Source of the DNA: Priapulus caudatus
Lineage: Eukaryota; Priapulida; Priapulimorpha; Priapulimorphida; Priapulidae
Reading direction: 5' to 3'
Length of the DNA: 64,000 bases
Assembly (NCBI RefSeq): GCF_000485595.1
Contig: NW_014578085.1
Span: 45,894 to 109,893, forward strand
Shown here: one piece after another, positions 12,494-53,641 of the stretch
How positions within the stretch are numbered: the first letter of the stretch is position 1
Layout: the number at the start of each line of letters is the position of its first letter
Made by a program: the position numbers and the translations under genes
Notes under the pieces: model-generated
Databases searched by the model: none
What the model saw: the letters and a program-made list of their open reading frames with translations, nothing else
What the model was told of the DNA's origin: nothing

Positions 12494-12808
12494 AAAATAT
12501 TGTTTATTTGCCCTCACCCGACCGACCTGCCAAAAAGGGGCCGACTCAACAAATTTTATTGATCTCTCCCATTCTTTTTTTTTTACAAATTTTATCAGTT
12601 TAAATTATATAAATCTGTAGGCAATACGTTATATGTACCAAGCAAAACAAACATTGAACATAAAAGGTATTTGCACACAAGCACACCCGAGCATGTAGAC
12701 ACCATGCTGAATTTGTAAAAAGACCTCCCTCAAAAAAAAAGAAAAAACCCCACCTACCTACCCAAACTTTTCACCCTGGGTCTGGTGAGGGCAAACAAAT
12801 ATTTTTTT
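12494..12808. mobile_element. Short TIR element
   Basis: AATATTGTTTATTTGCCCTC at ~12494 is mirrored by GAGGGCAAACAAATATT ending at ~12808. The interior is AT-rich and non-coding. MITE-like by structure only. Confidence 0.55.
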
Positions 12809-13716
12809 AATTGTAGCCCAAACCACTGATAATGTGAAGTTGTGATTACCATACTGAAGAATGGTGAACAGGTGCTATACCTTCCCTATGCCATGAACAA
12901 CCTTAAAGTAGGGTGGCAGAGTAGGTTTTATCTCCCCACTAGAGACTCATAAAAGTCTCTCCAATATCCGAACTTGTTGTTGGTGGAGATATTAAGTGTA
13001 CTATCTCAGTGTCTGAAGTATCATAGGCCACTAACTACTGTGAGCGTGATAACTATTTTTTAAGTTAATTGGCGTTATCTACTGACTGAGATTTAGCAAT
13101 TTAAATAATTAATCAAAGTACTTGAATATTTATATAAGATAAAATATGAAATGTAACTTGTGGTATATTACAATGAATTTACATGATTGTTTTACATAAA
13201 CTTTGAGTAAAATTACAATTAATAATAATAGTGGCCTGGTAATCTTGGAGCTGATGATGATTGTATGGTCGCCGGCATGCCACTCAAGAGAGATGCTTCA
13301 AGAGAAAAATATATAATGGGAATTTAATGAAAGTTATTATTTTTTTCTTATTTGCAAAACTGCTTATGTCCATTTTGGAGAATTGAGAGAAAATGACAAA
13401 ACAATTATTTGACATGTAGTTTATCAATTTAAATAATTGTTACATTGGTGAGTAATTATGAGGCATAAGTCATAAATAACAGGTTTTCAGAAATCCTTCA
13501 CTATTTAATTATCTATTAGAGTTAATTAATATTTAACTGGAAAACAAGGATCTAAGCCGTTTTGAAACTAAAGTCCAATAACAAATACAATATAATTAAT
13601 TGACTCACTCCATAGGAATATTTTAGTTAAAACAATTGACTAGCTTGACTGTAAATTCAATAATACAATATCTTTGTTCTGGCTATCTTTCAGGAGTTGA
13701 AATAATTAACAACTTT
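12809..13716. other. Intergenic, no gene seen
   Basis: Very AT-rich sequence with no frame, exon or repeat that I could support. Confidence 0.5.
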
Positions 13717-14057
13717 CAGGGGTAGAAATGAACTTTTGAACAAGGGATTGCCGTCAAAAAGAGGGAGTTTGCAGCAAAATGAGGGAGTCCGCAGTCTGAA
13801 GTTCAAAACTAAAGATATTAACAATAACGCATGTGCCTATTTTGAAGATTCATGCTGTTGCACATCTGCCAAATTTTCTTTGGACATATGCTGAAAAATA
13901 CGGTAGTTTCGTGAGGCCGTTCTCTGGAACAAACTAATTAGTATAGCAGAATTTTCAGGGAGTCACACGGACATATTGCATATGTCAAATTGGGGAGTCC
14001 GACAGTAAATCAGGTCCCGAGTATTTGACTCCGGACTCTCGTTAATTTCGCACCCTG
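13717..14057. repeat. Dispersed repeat family R1, copy 1
   Basis: It begins CAGGGGTAGAAATGAAC and ends GTTAATTTCGCACCCTG, so the ends are imperfect inverted repeats. A second diverged direct copy lies at 14898-15215. Shared blocks include AAAAAGAGGGAGTTYGCAGC and ATTAACAATAACGCATGTGC. No coding capacity. Confidence 0.7.
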
Positions 14058-14897
14058 AACATTCTTCTGTTGTACATTCTACAAATGGCTTTTTTGGGTG
14101 AATGCTAACATCGCTTTCTTTGATATTTTATGTTAAATCAGGTTTTTCCATATTACCAGTTTTCGTTTTTTATTAATTAAAAAAATAGTTTTATACTGAT
14201 GGGATCATGGATGTTTATCGATGTTACTGTTTGATAGCATTCATTATTGCTTGTGCTGCATTATGTAGTGATGGTGTAATGAATGTGTCTAAGGTTATTT
14301 CTGTATCTTTTTGCACATAATTTTTAATCATTAAAATAATAAAGGAGTTGTAATATTTCAGCTTTTACAATATTAATCAGTACTGCATAAATTTATGCTA
14401 AATATGAGTTTTAATCACTTTAATTATCAGGTCCCAGTCCGAAGCATGAAAATAAACTTCAAAATGCATCTTGCATTATTACGCCAAGCGAGAGGCAGCA
14501 CAAGCATCGGAGTTATTCGTGAGAAACTGGCAAATTAAAAAAAAGGTTTTTAGTTATTTTTCATTAATATTTAAGCTTTCAACTTTATGTGCTGTAGATT
14601 AACAATTAGTCAACTCTAAATACTGCTAAATTTGGGTTTATTTGTGATTATAGCCATAAAAGACATTAAAAAGCTGTCAATACTGCACTTCATCGGCAGT
14701 GAAAAAAAAATTCAACAACATTATTTGTACATTTGTGACAATGTTGATAACTGTATTACCAACATTGCCAGAATTGTACAAATAATATTGTTGATTTTTT
14801 AACCTTTGGTAAAGGGTTGAATTGACATAATTATATGTGTGTTTCTAAAAGCCTGCTATAACTGTTCGGCGCCCTCCCTCAGCATATGATTTGTGTG

Positions 14898-15215
14898 CAG
14901 TGGTAGAAATTAACTTTTAAACACGGGAGTCCAACGGACTGGACCCCTACCCTCAAAAAGAGGGAGTTCGCAGCAAAATGAGGGAGTTCGGAGTCTTGGG
15001 TTCAAAATTAATGATATTAACAATAACGCATGTGCTTATTTTTAAAATTCATGTGGTTGCACGTCTGCCAAATTTTCTTTGGATATTAGCTGCAAAAATT
15101 TGCTAATTCCGCGAGGCTAGTTAGTATGGCAGAATTTTCAGGGAGTCACATGGACTCCTGCATATGTCAAATCAGGGAGTATTTGACTCCGGACTCCCGT
15201 TAATTTTGCACCCTG
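14898..15215. repeat. Dispersed repeat family R1, copy 2
   Basis: Diverged direct copy of 13717-14057 with the same termini (CAGTGGTAGAAATTAAC and GTTAATTTTGCACCCTG). It also shares the internal AGGGAGTCACATGGACTCC-like block. Confidence 0.7.
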
Positions 15216-15266
15216 TGTGTGTTTGTGAATGTCGTCAGTGTTGGTAATTGCGAACCTAAACTCTTA

Positions 15267-15499
15267 AGCTGGGTTTACACTACCGAATTTATGTTGTCAA
15301 ATTGGTGAATTGGACCAATTTCGCAACTATGCAACCGATAATCGTCAGTGTAAACGCAAAAGTTGCCCGAGCAACTGGCCGATAGCAACTAGTTGGGAGA
15401 TTAGAACTTGTTCTATTTTCGCCACTCAATGTTGCCGAATTGCGAAATTGGTCTAACTCGCCAATTTGACAACATAAAGTCAGAAGTGTAAACCCAGCT
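15267..15499. mobile_element. Harbinger-like MITE (233 bp)
   Basis: The TIRs AGCTGGGTTTACACT and AGTGTAAACCCAGCT are flanked by a TTA trinucleotide on both sides (15264-15266 and 15500-15502), the target duplication typical of PIF/Harbinger elements. Inner sequence is also partly palindromic (CAAATTGGTGAATTGGACC against GGTCTAACTCGCCAATTTG). Confidence 0.75.
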
Positions 15500-15671
15500 T
15501 TACTATATATATCAAACCTTCTGCAAGTCCTAAATTTCATGCAAAATTTAAAGTAAAAAAAAATAGTAATCAAAAATAAATAAGCAAACTAAATTATAAT
15601 TAACCGATAATGTTGCTGTCACTACCAACATATAATAAAATTTTCCACACATGTAGCGACAAATTAATTCC

Positions 15672-16160
15672 AAGTTTAAAGCCGCAATATGCGCATCCAA
15701 ACGCTAATTTCTCCAGTACTAGACTAGCAAATACTTCGTGTCATGCATAATCATACTACCTTATGACAAAATAAACTCTAGTTCTTCCCATTTCACTGCA
15801 CGTTGTCTTATAAAAGGTATTTGAAAATACCTCCAATGTTGTTCAAATTCTCCAATGTTGTTGACACGTTCGCGTTGCTCTGCCAAGCAACCGTACAGCG
15901 GGTGCAACCCGTAGCAACATGTGACGTCACCTAACCGATTCAGGGCTAAATTGTTTGGCAAACAATTCGGCGTTGGTGCCAGATTGCCACATTTCGCACC
16001 TCTTTCTTGTGGGTTTTAATCAAACGCGCAGTAAAATGGGAGGAACTAGAGTTTATTTTGTCATAAGGTAGTGTGATTATGCATGACTGTTGACACGAAG
16101 TATTTGCTAGTCTAGTACTGGAGAAATTAGAGTTTGGATGCGCATATTGCGGCTTTAAGT
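15672..16160. mobile_element. Foldback element upstream of SETD2 exon 1
   Basis: The left arm 15672-15803 (AAGTTTAAAGCCGCAATATG..., CTCTAGTTCTTCCCATTT) reappears inverted at 16026-16160 (AAATGGGAGGAACTAGAG..., CATATTGCGGCTTTAAGT). The loop is ~220 bp. It ends about 340 bp before the SETD2 start codon, so part of it may lie in or next to the promoter. Confidence 0.75.
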
Positions 16161-16496
16161 TGTGAATAAGACAGTAAAGAATTTCTTGCAGTGTCGCGTA
16201 GACTGTGCTTTGTGTGAAGATGCTGATTGGTATGTATATTGGGAGTGCTTCCATGTGCTAATGTTATTTCAGTTAAATTTAAACTCTTTCCTCGCCAGGT
16301 CTCAGATACATGTGACTTTAGACTCATATAGACTGAGCAGCATTGAACTTTGAACTCTGATTCCCGTACGTGGTAACGGGAGCTACCACTGGCGAGCCTG
16401 GTTGCCCAGAAAGGAACCTTCCTACCAACTGAAGGAGGACTGAGTAACTGACCTGTTAGACCCTGAATGACTGATTGAATCATTCATTCATTAGCT

Positions 16497-44589
<28,093 letters not shown>

Positions 44590-45698
44590 TCGCCAGCGGG
44601 ACTGCGATTTGCTCTCCGCGAGCAATGCAGGTATAGATCTCCTGGTCTGTCACGATTGTGTTTAACGAGCTTGGAATCAACGGCAGGTGAACTGCGCTAA
44701 CGATCGACAATGTTCTAGGATGCTGTTTGCCGTGCACGTTAGCAGTGCCAGACTTTATACGATGGATGGTTCAGGATGAGCGAGTTTCCCTGTAAGAACA
44801 CGTCCTGATGCCATCGAACAATGTCCAGATTATTCATTTATTACCTGTTCACCCGATATATCATGCTGTCGCTATATATCTTGTAAAATTCAATGTACAG
44901 AAGAGACGACTGACACGTGATATAGACGTTGTGAAACTATAGGTGGAGTACAAATTAAATTCCAGGAAGGTCTGGAATACATACATGATAATAGTGCATT
45001 AACATTGCATAACATTGTACAGTAGCCATCTTGTCAGAGGTTATATCCGTTATGCATACGTATATCATTTGTTATTGGCCATGATAAATACTGTACTGTA
45101 ATATAGGGAAGCACAAAATGTCCGTGTAGATGAACTGTTATTACTTCGCGAACGTAGCTTCCTGGTGAAAGTTCATAGTAACTTCCGAATAACTATATTA
45201 TCATTAGACATCTTGCGTTTTCGTCGAAACGACTGTAAACAAGAGAATATGATCAATGCATGAATTGTTGATGTTACAATTTATTTGTATAAAGCTTATT
45301 AAAACATTGATGTGATTGTCGCATGTATTTTCTCGATGAAGCTTCCAACAAATCAAGAGCACTCGTGGTCCCTAGATATTTCTCAGAGGTAAGGAGTACG
45401 ATGTATATATTTTATCATTGCTGACATACCCGTCTGTATTTTAACTCGTCTAGTACTGTCTACTGCCACTCGTCTTTTTTATGTTAAATCCGATGAGCCC
45501 GAGGTTAGACCTGTGTATTCGAACACACGTGAACGGAGTGTATCATAGCAACATTAGTTCAGGAGATTCCACAGGCACGCGCGGAAATACCATATTAAAA
45601 ACCTTGTTCAATATCTTGATAGGTCCTTGCATAGCACGACTAATCTAATTCATCCAAACAAGTGTTCTGTTGTTATATTACGAATGTGTCGTCATACT
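44590..45698. other. SETD2 3' UTR / downstream region
   Basis: No coding sequence seen. Presumed 3' UTR, since no canonical AATAAA occurs close after the stop. Confidence 0.5.
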
Positions 45699-46125
45699 AC
45701 TGTCCCGGGGAGGGGGGGGGCACTCCCTATATATTGTATGGTAGGTATGTACCGCAGGAGGTACCCCCCTTTTCACCTCAAAATTTCCGTTCTGGAGACC
45801 CCCCTTTTCACATATTTTCCGTTCCGGAGACCCCCTTCTCACATTCCGTTCTGGAGACCCCCCTTTTCACATATTTTCCGTTCCGGAGACCCCCTTCTCA
45901 CATTCCGTTCTGGAGACCACCCTTTTCACATATTTTCTGTTCCAGAGACCCCCTTCTCACATATTTCTCGTCCCTGTGGATATGTTCTACTTTTTTCCGC
46001 ACGTTCCGAAGCCCCCCATTTTGATGTGCTGAGTTAGTACTGGAGACCCCCAATTCCATCTCTCAAGTGGCACATACCTACCCTGTTTTGTAGGGAGTGC
46101 CCCCCCCCCCCGGGACTACTGTATT
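45699..46125. mobile_element. TIR element with 59-bp internal tandem repeats
   Basis: The left end has CCCGGGGAGGGGGGGGGCAC then TCCCTA; the right end has TAGGGAGTGCC, a run of C and GGG in inverse. Between ~45780 and 45965 about three units of 59 bp recur (TTCTGGAGACC at 45790, 45849, 45908). The frames at 45627-46037 reflect these repeats and are not genes. Confidence 0.65.
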
Positions 46126-47111
46126 TTGCGGGTTACGGGGTGGCAGTTTTATTTTCAGAAAATATGTGCAAAACTTGCATCCTGTAAACCGCAACATCAA
46201 GGAAATGTTTTTGTCAACGGTATGGTATACTCTGCACCTCCCCAGAATAGCTAGCTTACAGAGTATACTAACCCATGCAAATGGTGATGATGGTTTATGC
46301 TATGTATTGTAGGGAATTTGATTGATAAAAACGTGGAAAAAACAGGGGTTCGGCCTTACTTAAGGTGAGCCTATACCTGGTAGCACAGAGTGGGAAATTT
46401 ATATTAACTTCTAAATTTGCATCTAATGCATCATAGCGTCTTGTAAGCCACAAAATACGGTATTTCTTGCAGTAGTTGCATGCAAGTATTGGCATCTCGT
46501 TTAGAGCAATTCCAGCCATTGCACATCGTACGATCTGCAGGTTGTGTCAATCTGTCTCCAAATATCTAGGAAGGTCACGCATGTCCATGGGCAGTTGATA
46601 CATACAGTCACCGGTATTCCATGCTAACTTTTCAGTGTTTTAGATAGAGTGTGCATCACAGGCTACCTCAATTTAGTGTGAGATGCAAGCTGTTTTCAAC
46701 GTTATGTACTCTACCCCTCCCCCCTATTATTAGCTCTATGGGTGCTGCACACTGCAACGGTGAGCTATGTGTCTTCGTTACATACTTGCTGTATATGTTT
46801 CCAGCATATCATAGCACATGTATTCCAGCTGAACGCTCATGTGGCTGCTCTCTTTTACAATGGCCTGTAGAATTACGGTGTTTGATGTTCTAGCTTTTAG
46901 ATTATGAAATTAATCCCAATGCAACTTTTAAACAGCAATCGTGCAGTGTGTGTAGCGAATTACACATGATGTGTGTGTGTGTGTGTGTGGGAAATGTACA
47001 CTGGTATGTTATCATGTCTTGCTTTCAGAAGTACTATTATATGTCTTTTGTACAAGATGCGTAATTGTATGTTGCAAATTTGTGTCATTAGATAGTTATT
47101 TTGCTTTTGTA
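46126..47111. other. SETD2 downstream region, no gene seen
   Basis: No supported exon. Contains a short (GT)n at ~46970-46988. Confidence 0.45.
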
Positions 47112-47286
47112 AATAAATTTATGCTCGACTGTTTTATTGTGGGTGCACACACCCGCACACGGGGTTTTCTATGTTTATAAATTTAGGCCAAGTCCAGTGT
47201 GTGTGAGGTTGTCAAAATGTGTCCAATGTATAAAAATAAAATCCCTTTTGATACATTATATGTATATAAATATGTGTTAAAATAAA
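47112..47286 (+). terminator. Candidate SETD2 poly(A) signals
   Basis: AATAAA occurs at 47112-47117, 47235-47240 and 47281-47286 on the plus strand, the last within ~50 nt of minus-strand signals for DAP. The distance from the SETD2 stop (~2.5 kb) makes the assignment tentative. Confidence 0.4.
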
Positions 47287-47327
47287 TGTATGGGAAATGA
47301 AATTAACTACATTAAACCACATGTAGA

Positions 47328-47489
47328 TTTATTCGTTCACATGTGATGAAGTAATAATCGTTAATCATTAGAAGCTGCTATCGTTGCTTCACAAACTATA
47401 TGTACAGTAAAGGTGTCAGTATATACCTACAACGATGCACTTTACCAGAACAAGAACAAATAAATCATTGGTCGATGGTCGATTTTATT
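47328..47489 (-). terminator. Candidate DAP poly(A) signals
   Basis: TTTATT (AATAAA on the minus strand) at 47328-47333 and 47484-47489. Either would end the DAP transcript tail-to-tail with SETD2, with a ~1.1-kb 3' UTR. Confidence 0.4.
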
Positions 47490-48547
47490 GTCGATGTTAC
47501 TAGAATTTCTAAATATTTCATACATCTCTTTTTTGAACCAATTGCACCAGATCTTGCGTAAAAAACCCTGATCCAGGTAAATAGAGCAATAATAAAATGT
47601 GCCTGTAAGTATTCTTCTACTATCCACCATCCATTCAACAACTAAACTGGACTATACAACAACTGCCAGATGTGCTCACTCTAGAATTGTAAACAAACGT
47701 CACTTGCATTTTCAGCAACATGCTAGCTCAGACATCTACACTATCCCACTAGTAATTTATATATATCGAGTTTTCCTCCTACCTAGAAATCAATCTTCAC
47801 AAATTAATGGCCCCATGTCTGTAAACAATTTTATGCACCCAAATTCAACAAAACAGCTTAATAAATGTTAACCTTAATCGACACTTGCTTAACTAAAAAC
47901 ATCAAAATTGACCATCACTAGAAATTTTTATCAGAACGTTGGCACCACCATAGAAAAGATGTAATGCTGGATTGACTGAGAGGTAGTGACCTGCACAACA
48001 TACTTCATACACAAAGTTTTCCAGCTAAATGCATTCTTTGGAGAACACATTTGAGATAGAATGAATAATCAGAGGGAATATAAACTACTGAAGAGCTTTT
48101 TTGCATAATTTAAAGTAATCATCAAAAAACAATAGTATACATCTATGTTAGGTTTCTCAGGCTTTATACAAGCCTGAAATTTACTGATTATGCACGACAG
48201 TTCCAAAAGTTATAGCTTTAAACCATGAATCACAAAATAGTACAGAATCAATACAAAAAACGTAAATTTCTGACAATATTGGGTGAAAGCTGGCATATTT
48301 TCTGTAGCATCTCTTAACCATACGCCATTCTCATTTACACAGCTGCACATGTACGTGTGGGCCATCGATTGAGCGTGGTGTTCTCTTTGAATTCATGATT
48401 TATGCTCACAATTAATTAATAAATAGCTCGTCTAGGCAAGCCGGTATTAAACATTTGTATAAAATGGTTTAGCAATTCTTTGACCACGCCGAGGTTCTCC
48501 TATTCTTCATGTGTCAAGACTTGCTCTCAGTAGTCTGCCAAATTCAT

Positions 48548-51500
48548 CTACTTCCTGGGTTGTTGGATAACCTTTGAAGGCTGGTGGGCTGGCCGTGTGT
48601 CGTGTGTAGGCATGGGCTTTTCATGCATAGCTTTCACAGCTTCGGGTGGGAAATCTTTGTTACCCTGATAGACATATATGTATATAAATATAAGAAGATA
48701 TTTGTCATATTCATATTTTTTAATATTATATTTTCCAACAAGTATAACAATTGAAAACCACGTCTTATTTTCAGGTGAAATAAGTAACGTTATGCTCACA
48801 TATATATGCTGCTGGTATAGATATATATAATGACTGACAAAGATTGTGGATTAACCAACTGAATGAATAGTGAATGGATCTCAACTGATATTTTAACAAT
48901 GAAGCTTATTCCAAACAGGCTGGTAGTCGTATATTTTGCCTGTCCTGTTAGACAGGTTATTGAATAAAGTTAGCTGTCATGCCTCCCATTTTACTAGTCC
49001 TGGGCAGCCATTAGCAACTTAATTAAAACCAAGACATGATTGTTAGCTTTTATCATTATTTGTTCCATAGTTTGTGCTCTCTAGTTAATTGTTACCATTG
49101 TTAATGCATTCTCAGTATACACATTTTGATGAGGTACCTGTAGTACAATAGCTTTACCTCAGTCAATATAATCAAATCCATTAACACAACACTAGAGACT
49201 CACCCTAGACATTGCCCCAGCCACTACAACTGTCTGTGCCTTTGGTGGGCTGTAAAAAGTGCATATAGGTTTAGAATAAACAATGATAAAAAAAATGTGT
49301 AAAAACTAGTCAGATACACTTCTCACCATTATTATGAGTAGCTATACCATTGTATTGTTTACATATTAAATTTAAATACCACAATTTCTACTGCAAGTGT
49401 ATTTACTAATTACATATATTTTATTTTTATATTTATATTTACTATTACGTAGCCCATTGTAAAAATAGGCTTACAATAATAAATCATATACCACTTATGA
49501 TTTATTATTGTTGTTACTTACTTTCCAATGGGTTGACTTATAAAATTAAAATGTTTCCTCAATCTTCAGTGCAACACATTACTAACGTAACATTGGTCAG
49601 AAATGTTATTACATTTACTTTAACAATTCCAAGCCAAGATGGCAGTTTTTTTTAGTCAATTCACATTTAATTGTCAAATGAGCAACCATCTCATCCCAAA
49701 ATGCCCAGATATGGAAATGGCTGCATTTCATTTGAAACCCTGTTTCTGCAGAAATAGGGGCCAAAGCTAAGGGCATTGGGGCATATTTCTGCTTAAATGC
49801 AGTTTGGAACGAAACACAGTCATCACTATATCTGGCGATTTTCATGGTACACCTAAAAGCCAGTGGTTATGGGACATTAGGTCTGAGGCACAATAGAAAA
49901 CCACATTACAGGTCACCAGAATTAGTTGTTGTAAACATTGCTAGATTTTCACTCTGACATGATCCTTGAAGTGGATATAATGACCTTTTGGATAAAATTA
50001 TATTTTTCAATTATAGTGTAGAACCGTTTTGTTTTTAGGATTGAGCAAACAGGTTAGTTACACAAGTTAAACCACTGTGGTAAAATGTAATCATAGTAAA
50101 AAATTCTTCCCGAGTTAATTACTCAGGGCACTGCTTTACAGGAAAAGATTTTACTGAATTTACTTTCGATTTTACTTAGTGAATTTATGGTATATAATAC
50201 ATCTAAAATGACAAGTTACATCAGTGACCGTGACAATTCACTTTTGTTCTACCTTGGCTCTGGAAACTCTTCTTTATCTTCTTCCGACATTTTTTCAGTT
50301 TTTTTCACCGATTCTTGGGGAGTTTTATGTTGGGTAATCCTCATACCTCCGGCCTTAACTGCCAACAGAATACATAACATTAAATTAATCAATCACTGAT
50401 ATCGTAACAACCATTTGTTTCCTGATTGCATAAGTAATGTGGATAACATGTGATTTAAACAAATTTCACAATTCTGTACTGAACAAACATATAATATTAA
50501 TAATGACTTATAACTTGTTTTATCATAGAAAAGAACTGTTAACGATCGCTCGGTTGTGTCCCAGATGTGTAAACATCACTGTGGCGCTACTTTCGTAATA
50601 CTCTCGTTTAGCATCTAAGCATTTTGCTGCAAGAACATGCCGTTTTAACGCACACATTTGAAAAACACACACACACACACACACATATATATAATTATAC
50701 AATCGCTATATCATCAAAATAGCCAGGGCTCACTCAGTAAAGTATGTGGTATACACCACTGTCACTGGAAAAACAAATCTTACCAAATGAATTTTAAACA
50801 TCTTAAATTGTGTAAAAAAAAATTACTCAATTTTATTGTCGTCCCATGTTTTTGTGGACAAATGTGCAAACCATATGTGATACTGATTGGACACCCGTAG
50901 ATTAAAATTCGGTGTTATTTTTCAACATTTAATAAATGCAATTGATTGCAAATGTTAATCTATGTCATCGTTTCATTTCTGATATGACTTAGTGCACAGA
51001 AGTCTAATAGTTATATTAATAAGAACACTACATTTTCTGAAGTGTTTGACAGTGATTGCTGTTTCAATTAAAGTGTTTTACATTGACCTAGTGTACTTCT
51101 CAAGTTCTCATTGAAATGAGGGCACCTAGAGGAAAGTGGTAAAAATCGCAGTGCTTGCGTTAAAGGCATACTAGGCCCATTGATTATGCAATGTTGACGA
51201 ATGCTAGAGTAACTGGCACCTTGTGTAGTTAATAAGTACATAACCTTACATCAAAACGCATATTAGTTTGTCCAATATCACTGCTGGTTACTAAGAAATG
51301 TCCAATATCACTGCTGGTTACTAAGAAATGTCCAATTGAAATCCGCAGTCCAAGAAATCAGTTGTTTACAGTTTCAAACCGCTGCCGGCGAAGTGGGTGT
51401 GATACAGATTTATAGTGCACTGGACATTTTCGCACGCACGCTCGGCCGTACGCAATGCTATCATCAGTGATTTCGTAAACACGGACGCTCGTGATAAGGA

Positions 51501-53641
51501 GCTTTTTGTGAGGGCTGTTCATGTGCGTCCGTGATTAGTACGTGTGTTTTACTCCATTTCCATGTTTAGTCCGTGGCCGTGGTTACACCGCTAGAGACTG
51601 CACATTTCCGCTTCAAAATTTGCCAAATTTCGTTTCGGAGATTACTAAATTCCACTTCAATTCCGTTTCAGCAAATTTCTACATTTTAATTCAGAAATAA
51701 TTAAAATTAGGAGAAAACACTGATGAATGCCTGTTTTTTGTGTTTGTAATTTTTTTTTGGATCTGTCATTTTTTTTTGGAGGGCTAAAGTGATGAATGTA
51801 AGATAAGTTTTCATAATCATTTTGTGTGTGTTGGGAGTGATTTGAGCTGTTTTAAACTGTTTAACTGTTTTAAAGGTTATTTTTGTGTTTTGGGAGGTTA
51901 TTTTTGGTGAAACTGGTGATTCCGTTTCAGAGGGGGTGATTCCGTGATTTCCGTCCATTTTCCGTTTTCATGGAAATGTGGAGATTTCGGGGGTCTGTAA
52001 CTCACAGGAGCAGTAGACTAGAGCAGGAGGGATAGATTGAACTCACAGTATAGATGGAATAACCATATATTGACTAAAGAGAGGATAAAATATAGGCAGC
52101 ACATAGGGGATCGATCAACACCTGGGCGCAGCCATCTTGGATCATACTATCACTACTACTACTATGGTCGGGGAAAACAAGGAGTGTTTACGCGAAAAGC
52201 GATAAATATAATATAATAATCAACTCGGTTATGTACTAGTGGTCAGCATAATATATGAAGAGATTTGAATAGAATGAATACTCTAAGTTGTCGAAGAGAG
52301 AAATATTTACTTAGAAACGAGTTACATACGATGATGCAATCATCGTACCAGCCACGGGTTGCGTCAGCAGGTGAAAGCGATTGCACCAGCGAACGAAATC
52401 TGCATGTTTTGACAACGCGTGCAAAACAACGGCATGGAGGGGGCGGGGCCAGCTAGGTATATAAGGCACACCGAACCGAGCAGCGTTAGCGTTATTTTTC
52501 AGGTCTAGGTAGGAAGAAGAAGAAGAAGAAGAAGCAGAGGACGAAGAGAAGGGAGAAAACCGTTTAGGTCTCGAGGAGAGAGATAACAGAGGGAGTAGAA
52601 GGCTAGGTTTTCAGGTAGGTGAAAACCGGAGAACAACGGGAAAGGGGAACAAAACGGAGGAGAAGAACGGGATTTCAGTTAGGTAGAGCCAGGAGCGACT
52701 ACGAGGGAAACACCCGTAGAGGCTGCCTAGGTCTACGCGAAGCGAGGACGAACGTGAGAGAGGAAGACGAAGCCGGCAATATACGAATGCAGGGGAATTA
52801 TTTGTAAACTAGTAGGAAGCAATAAAACTATAACCGTACAGTTAACTGAATCTAACTGTGTTCTGTTCCACTAGTACTACCTGTTATTTGCTACGGGCAT
52901 CCCCGTCCTGCCTAATATAACGGCAGGAGCAAACACTGAATCCAAACAACTAGGACACGCGTTAACTGTGTAACGCCTGTCGTACCGTAGTCGGCTACTC
53001 CTAGGGCCACTACAGAAATGTGCAGTCTCTACACCGCTGACACCTCCATTTCATCTAGCGTCCAAACCATATACGGGCCGCACAAACGTTTACGTCATCG
53101 GCGACTCATCGCTCGACTCCTGAATGACATTTACAGCAACTAAATGAATATCAACAACCGGTTGTTCACATCATTGTTACAATCAAGTATTGCTTGTAAT
53201 GTAACCAGCAGTGATATTGAACAAACTAATACGCGTTAGGCTATAAGTATAAGGTTATGTACTTATTAACTACACAACTTCACAACTTCACAAGGTGCCA
53301 GTTAGGGTACTTTACTTAGGGTACTTTAGCATTCGTCAACATTGCATAGTAATCAATGGGCCTATAGTCTTTAAGAGGGTATCAACTCGGGATGTCTAGA
53401 GGTAATACGGAAGGTCAAGGTTCCCGTATTCACCTCCAACAATTATGTGATGTCTGATGTCAACACCACGCCCACAGGGGGGTAAGTTGAGTTACTAACA
53501 GTAACAGTAACACTTATCTGTGTCGGCATTATTGATTTACTATACTAGAACGAAACAAATTGCTAAGCGCCATGCTGCATGCATACCCGCAGGAGGATGA
53601 CCAGCCTTAAGATCAATAGCATCTCCAGCTTCATCAGCCAT
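48548..53641 (-). CDS. DAP: Death-associated protein 1 (DAP), 4 exons
   Basis: DAP is a small, proline-rich, disordered protein, an mTOR substrate that restrains autophagy and was first found as a mediator of interferon-gamma-induced death. Exons on the minus strand: 53641-53587, 50358-50253, 49249-49204, 48664-48548. They total 324 nt (107 residues; human 102). Phases agree and all sites are GT-AG. Conserved blocks in order: KAGHPPAVKAGGMRI (12-26), EFPEPSPPKAQTVVV (containing the SPPK site equivalent to the human mTOR-target serine region), SRGNKDFPPEAV (68-79) and the C-terminus VIQQPRK. The start is the first ATG of exon 1 (MADEAGDAIDLKAGHPPA) in good context (CAATGG). The 3.2-kb intron 1 contains a large foldback. 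It is convergent with SETD2 and head-to-head with PAGR1. Confidence 0.96.
51271..51330. repeat. Perfect 30-bp tandem duplication
   Basis: Two identical 30-bp units (51271-51300, 51301-51330). The opposite arm of the foldback has a single copy, so the duplication arose after the arms formed. Confidence 0.9.
51996..53015 (+). mobile_element. LTR-like block (putative solo LTR)
   Basis: Begins TGTAACTCACAGG and ends GGCCACTACA (TG...CA). Contains, in LTR order, a GC-box-like GGGGCGGGGCC (~52440), a TATA box GTATATAAGG (~52457), a purine-rich transcribed part with a GAAGAA run, and AATAAA (~52821) followed by a T/GT-rich stretch. No convincing target duplication, so the solo-LTR call is tentative. 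The small Arg-rich frames inside are not genes. Confidence 0.45.

Larger units (their letters stand above)
51160..53374. mobile_element. Large foldback element (2.2 kb) in DAP intron 1
   Basis: The left arm (about 51160-51612) and right arm (about 53016-53374) are reverse complements with small indels. Examples: AGGCCCATTGATTATGCAAT against its inverse near 53345; CAATATCACTGCTGGTTAC against GTAACCAGCAGTGATATTG; AGAGACTGCACATTTC against GAAATGTGCAGTCTCT. The ~1.4-kb interior holds a TTCCGTTTC-rich stretch and an LTR-like block. No transposase frame seen. Confidence 0.8.

Noticed and set aside
45627-46037. Pro/Phe-rich 136-codon frame
   Set aside because: Caused by 59-bp tandem repeats inside a TIR element.
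50187-50399. Plus-strand 70-codon frame
   Set aside because: Antisense of DAP exon 2.
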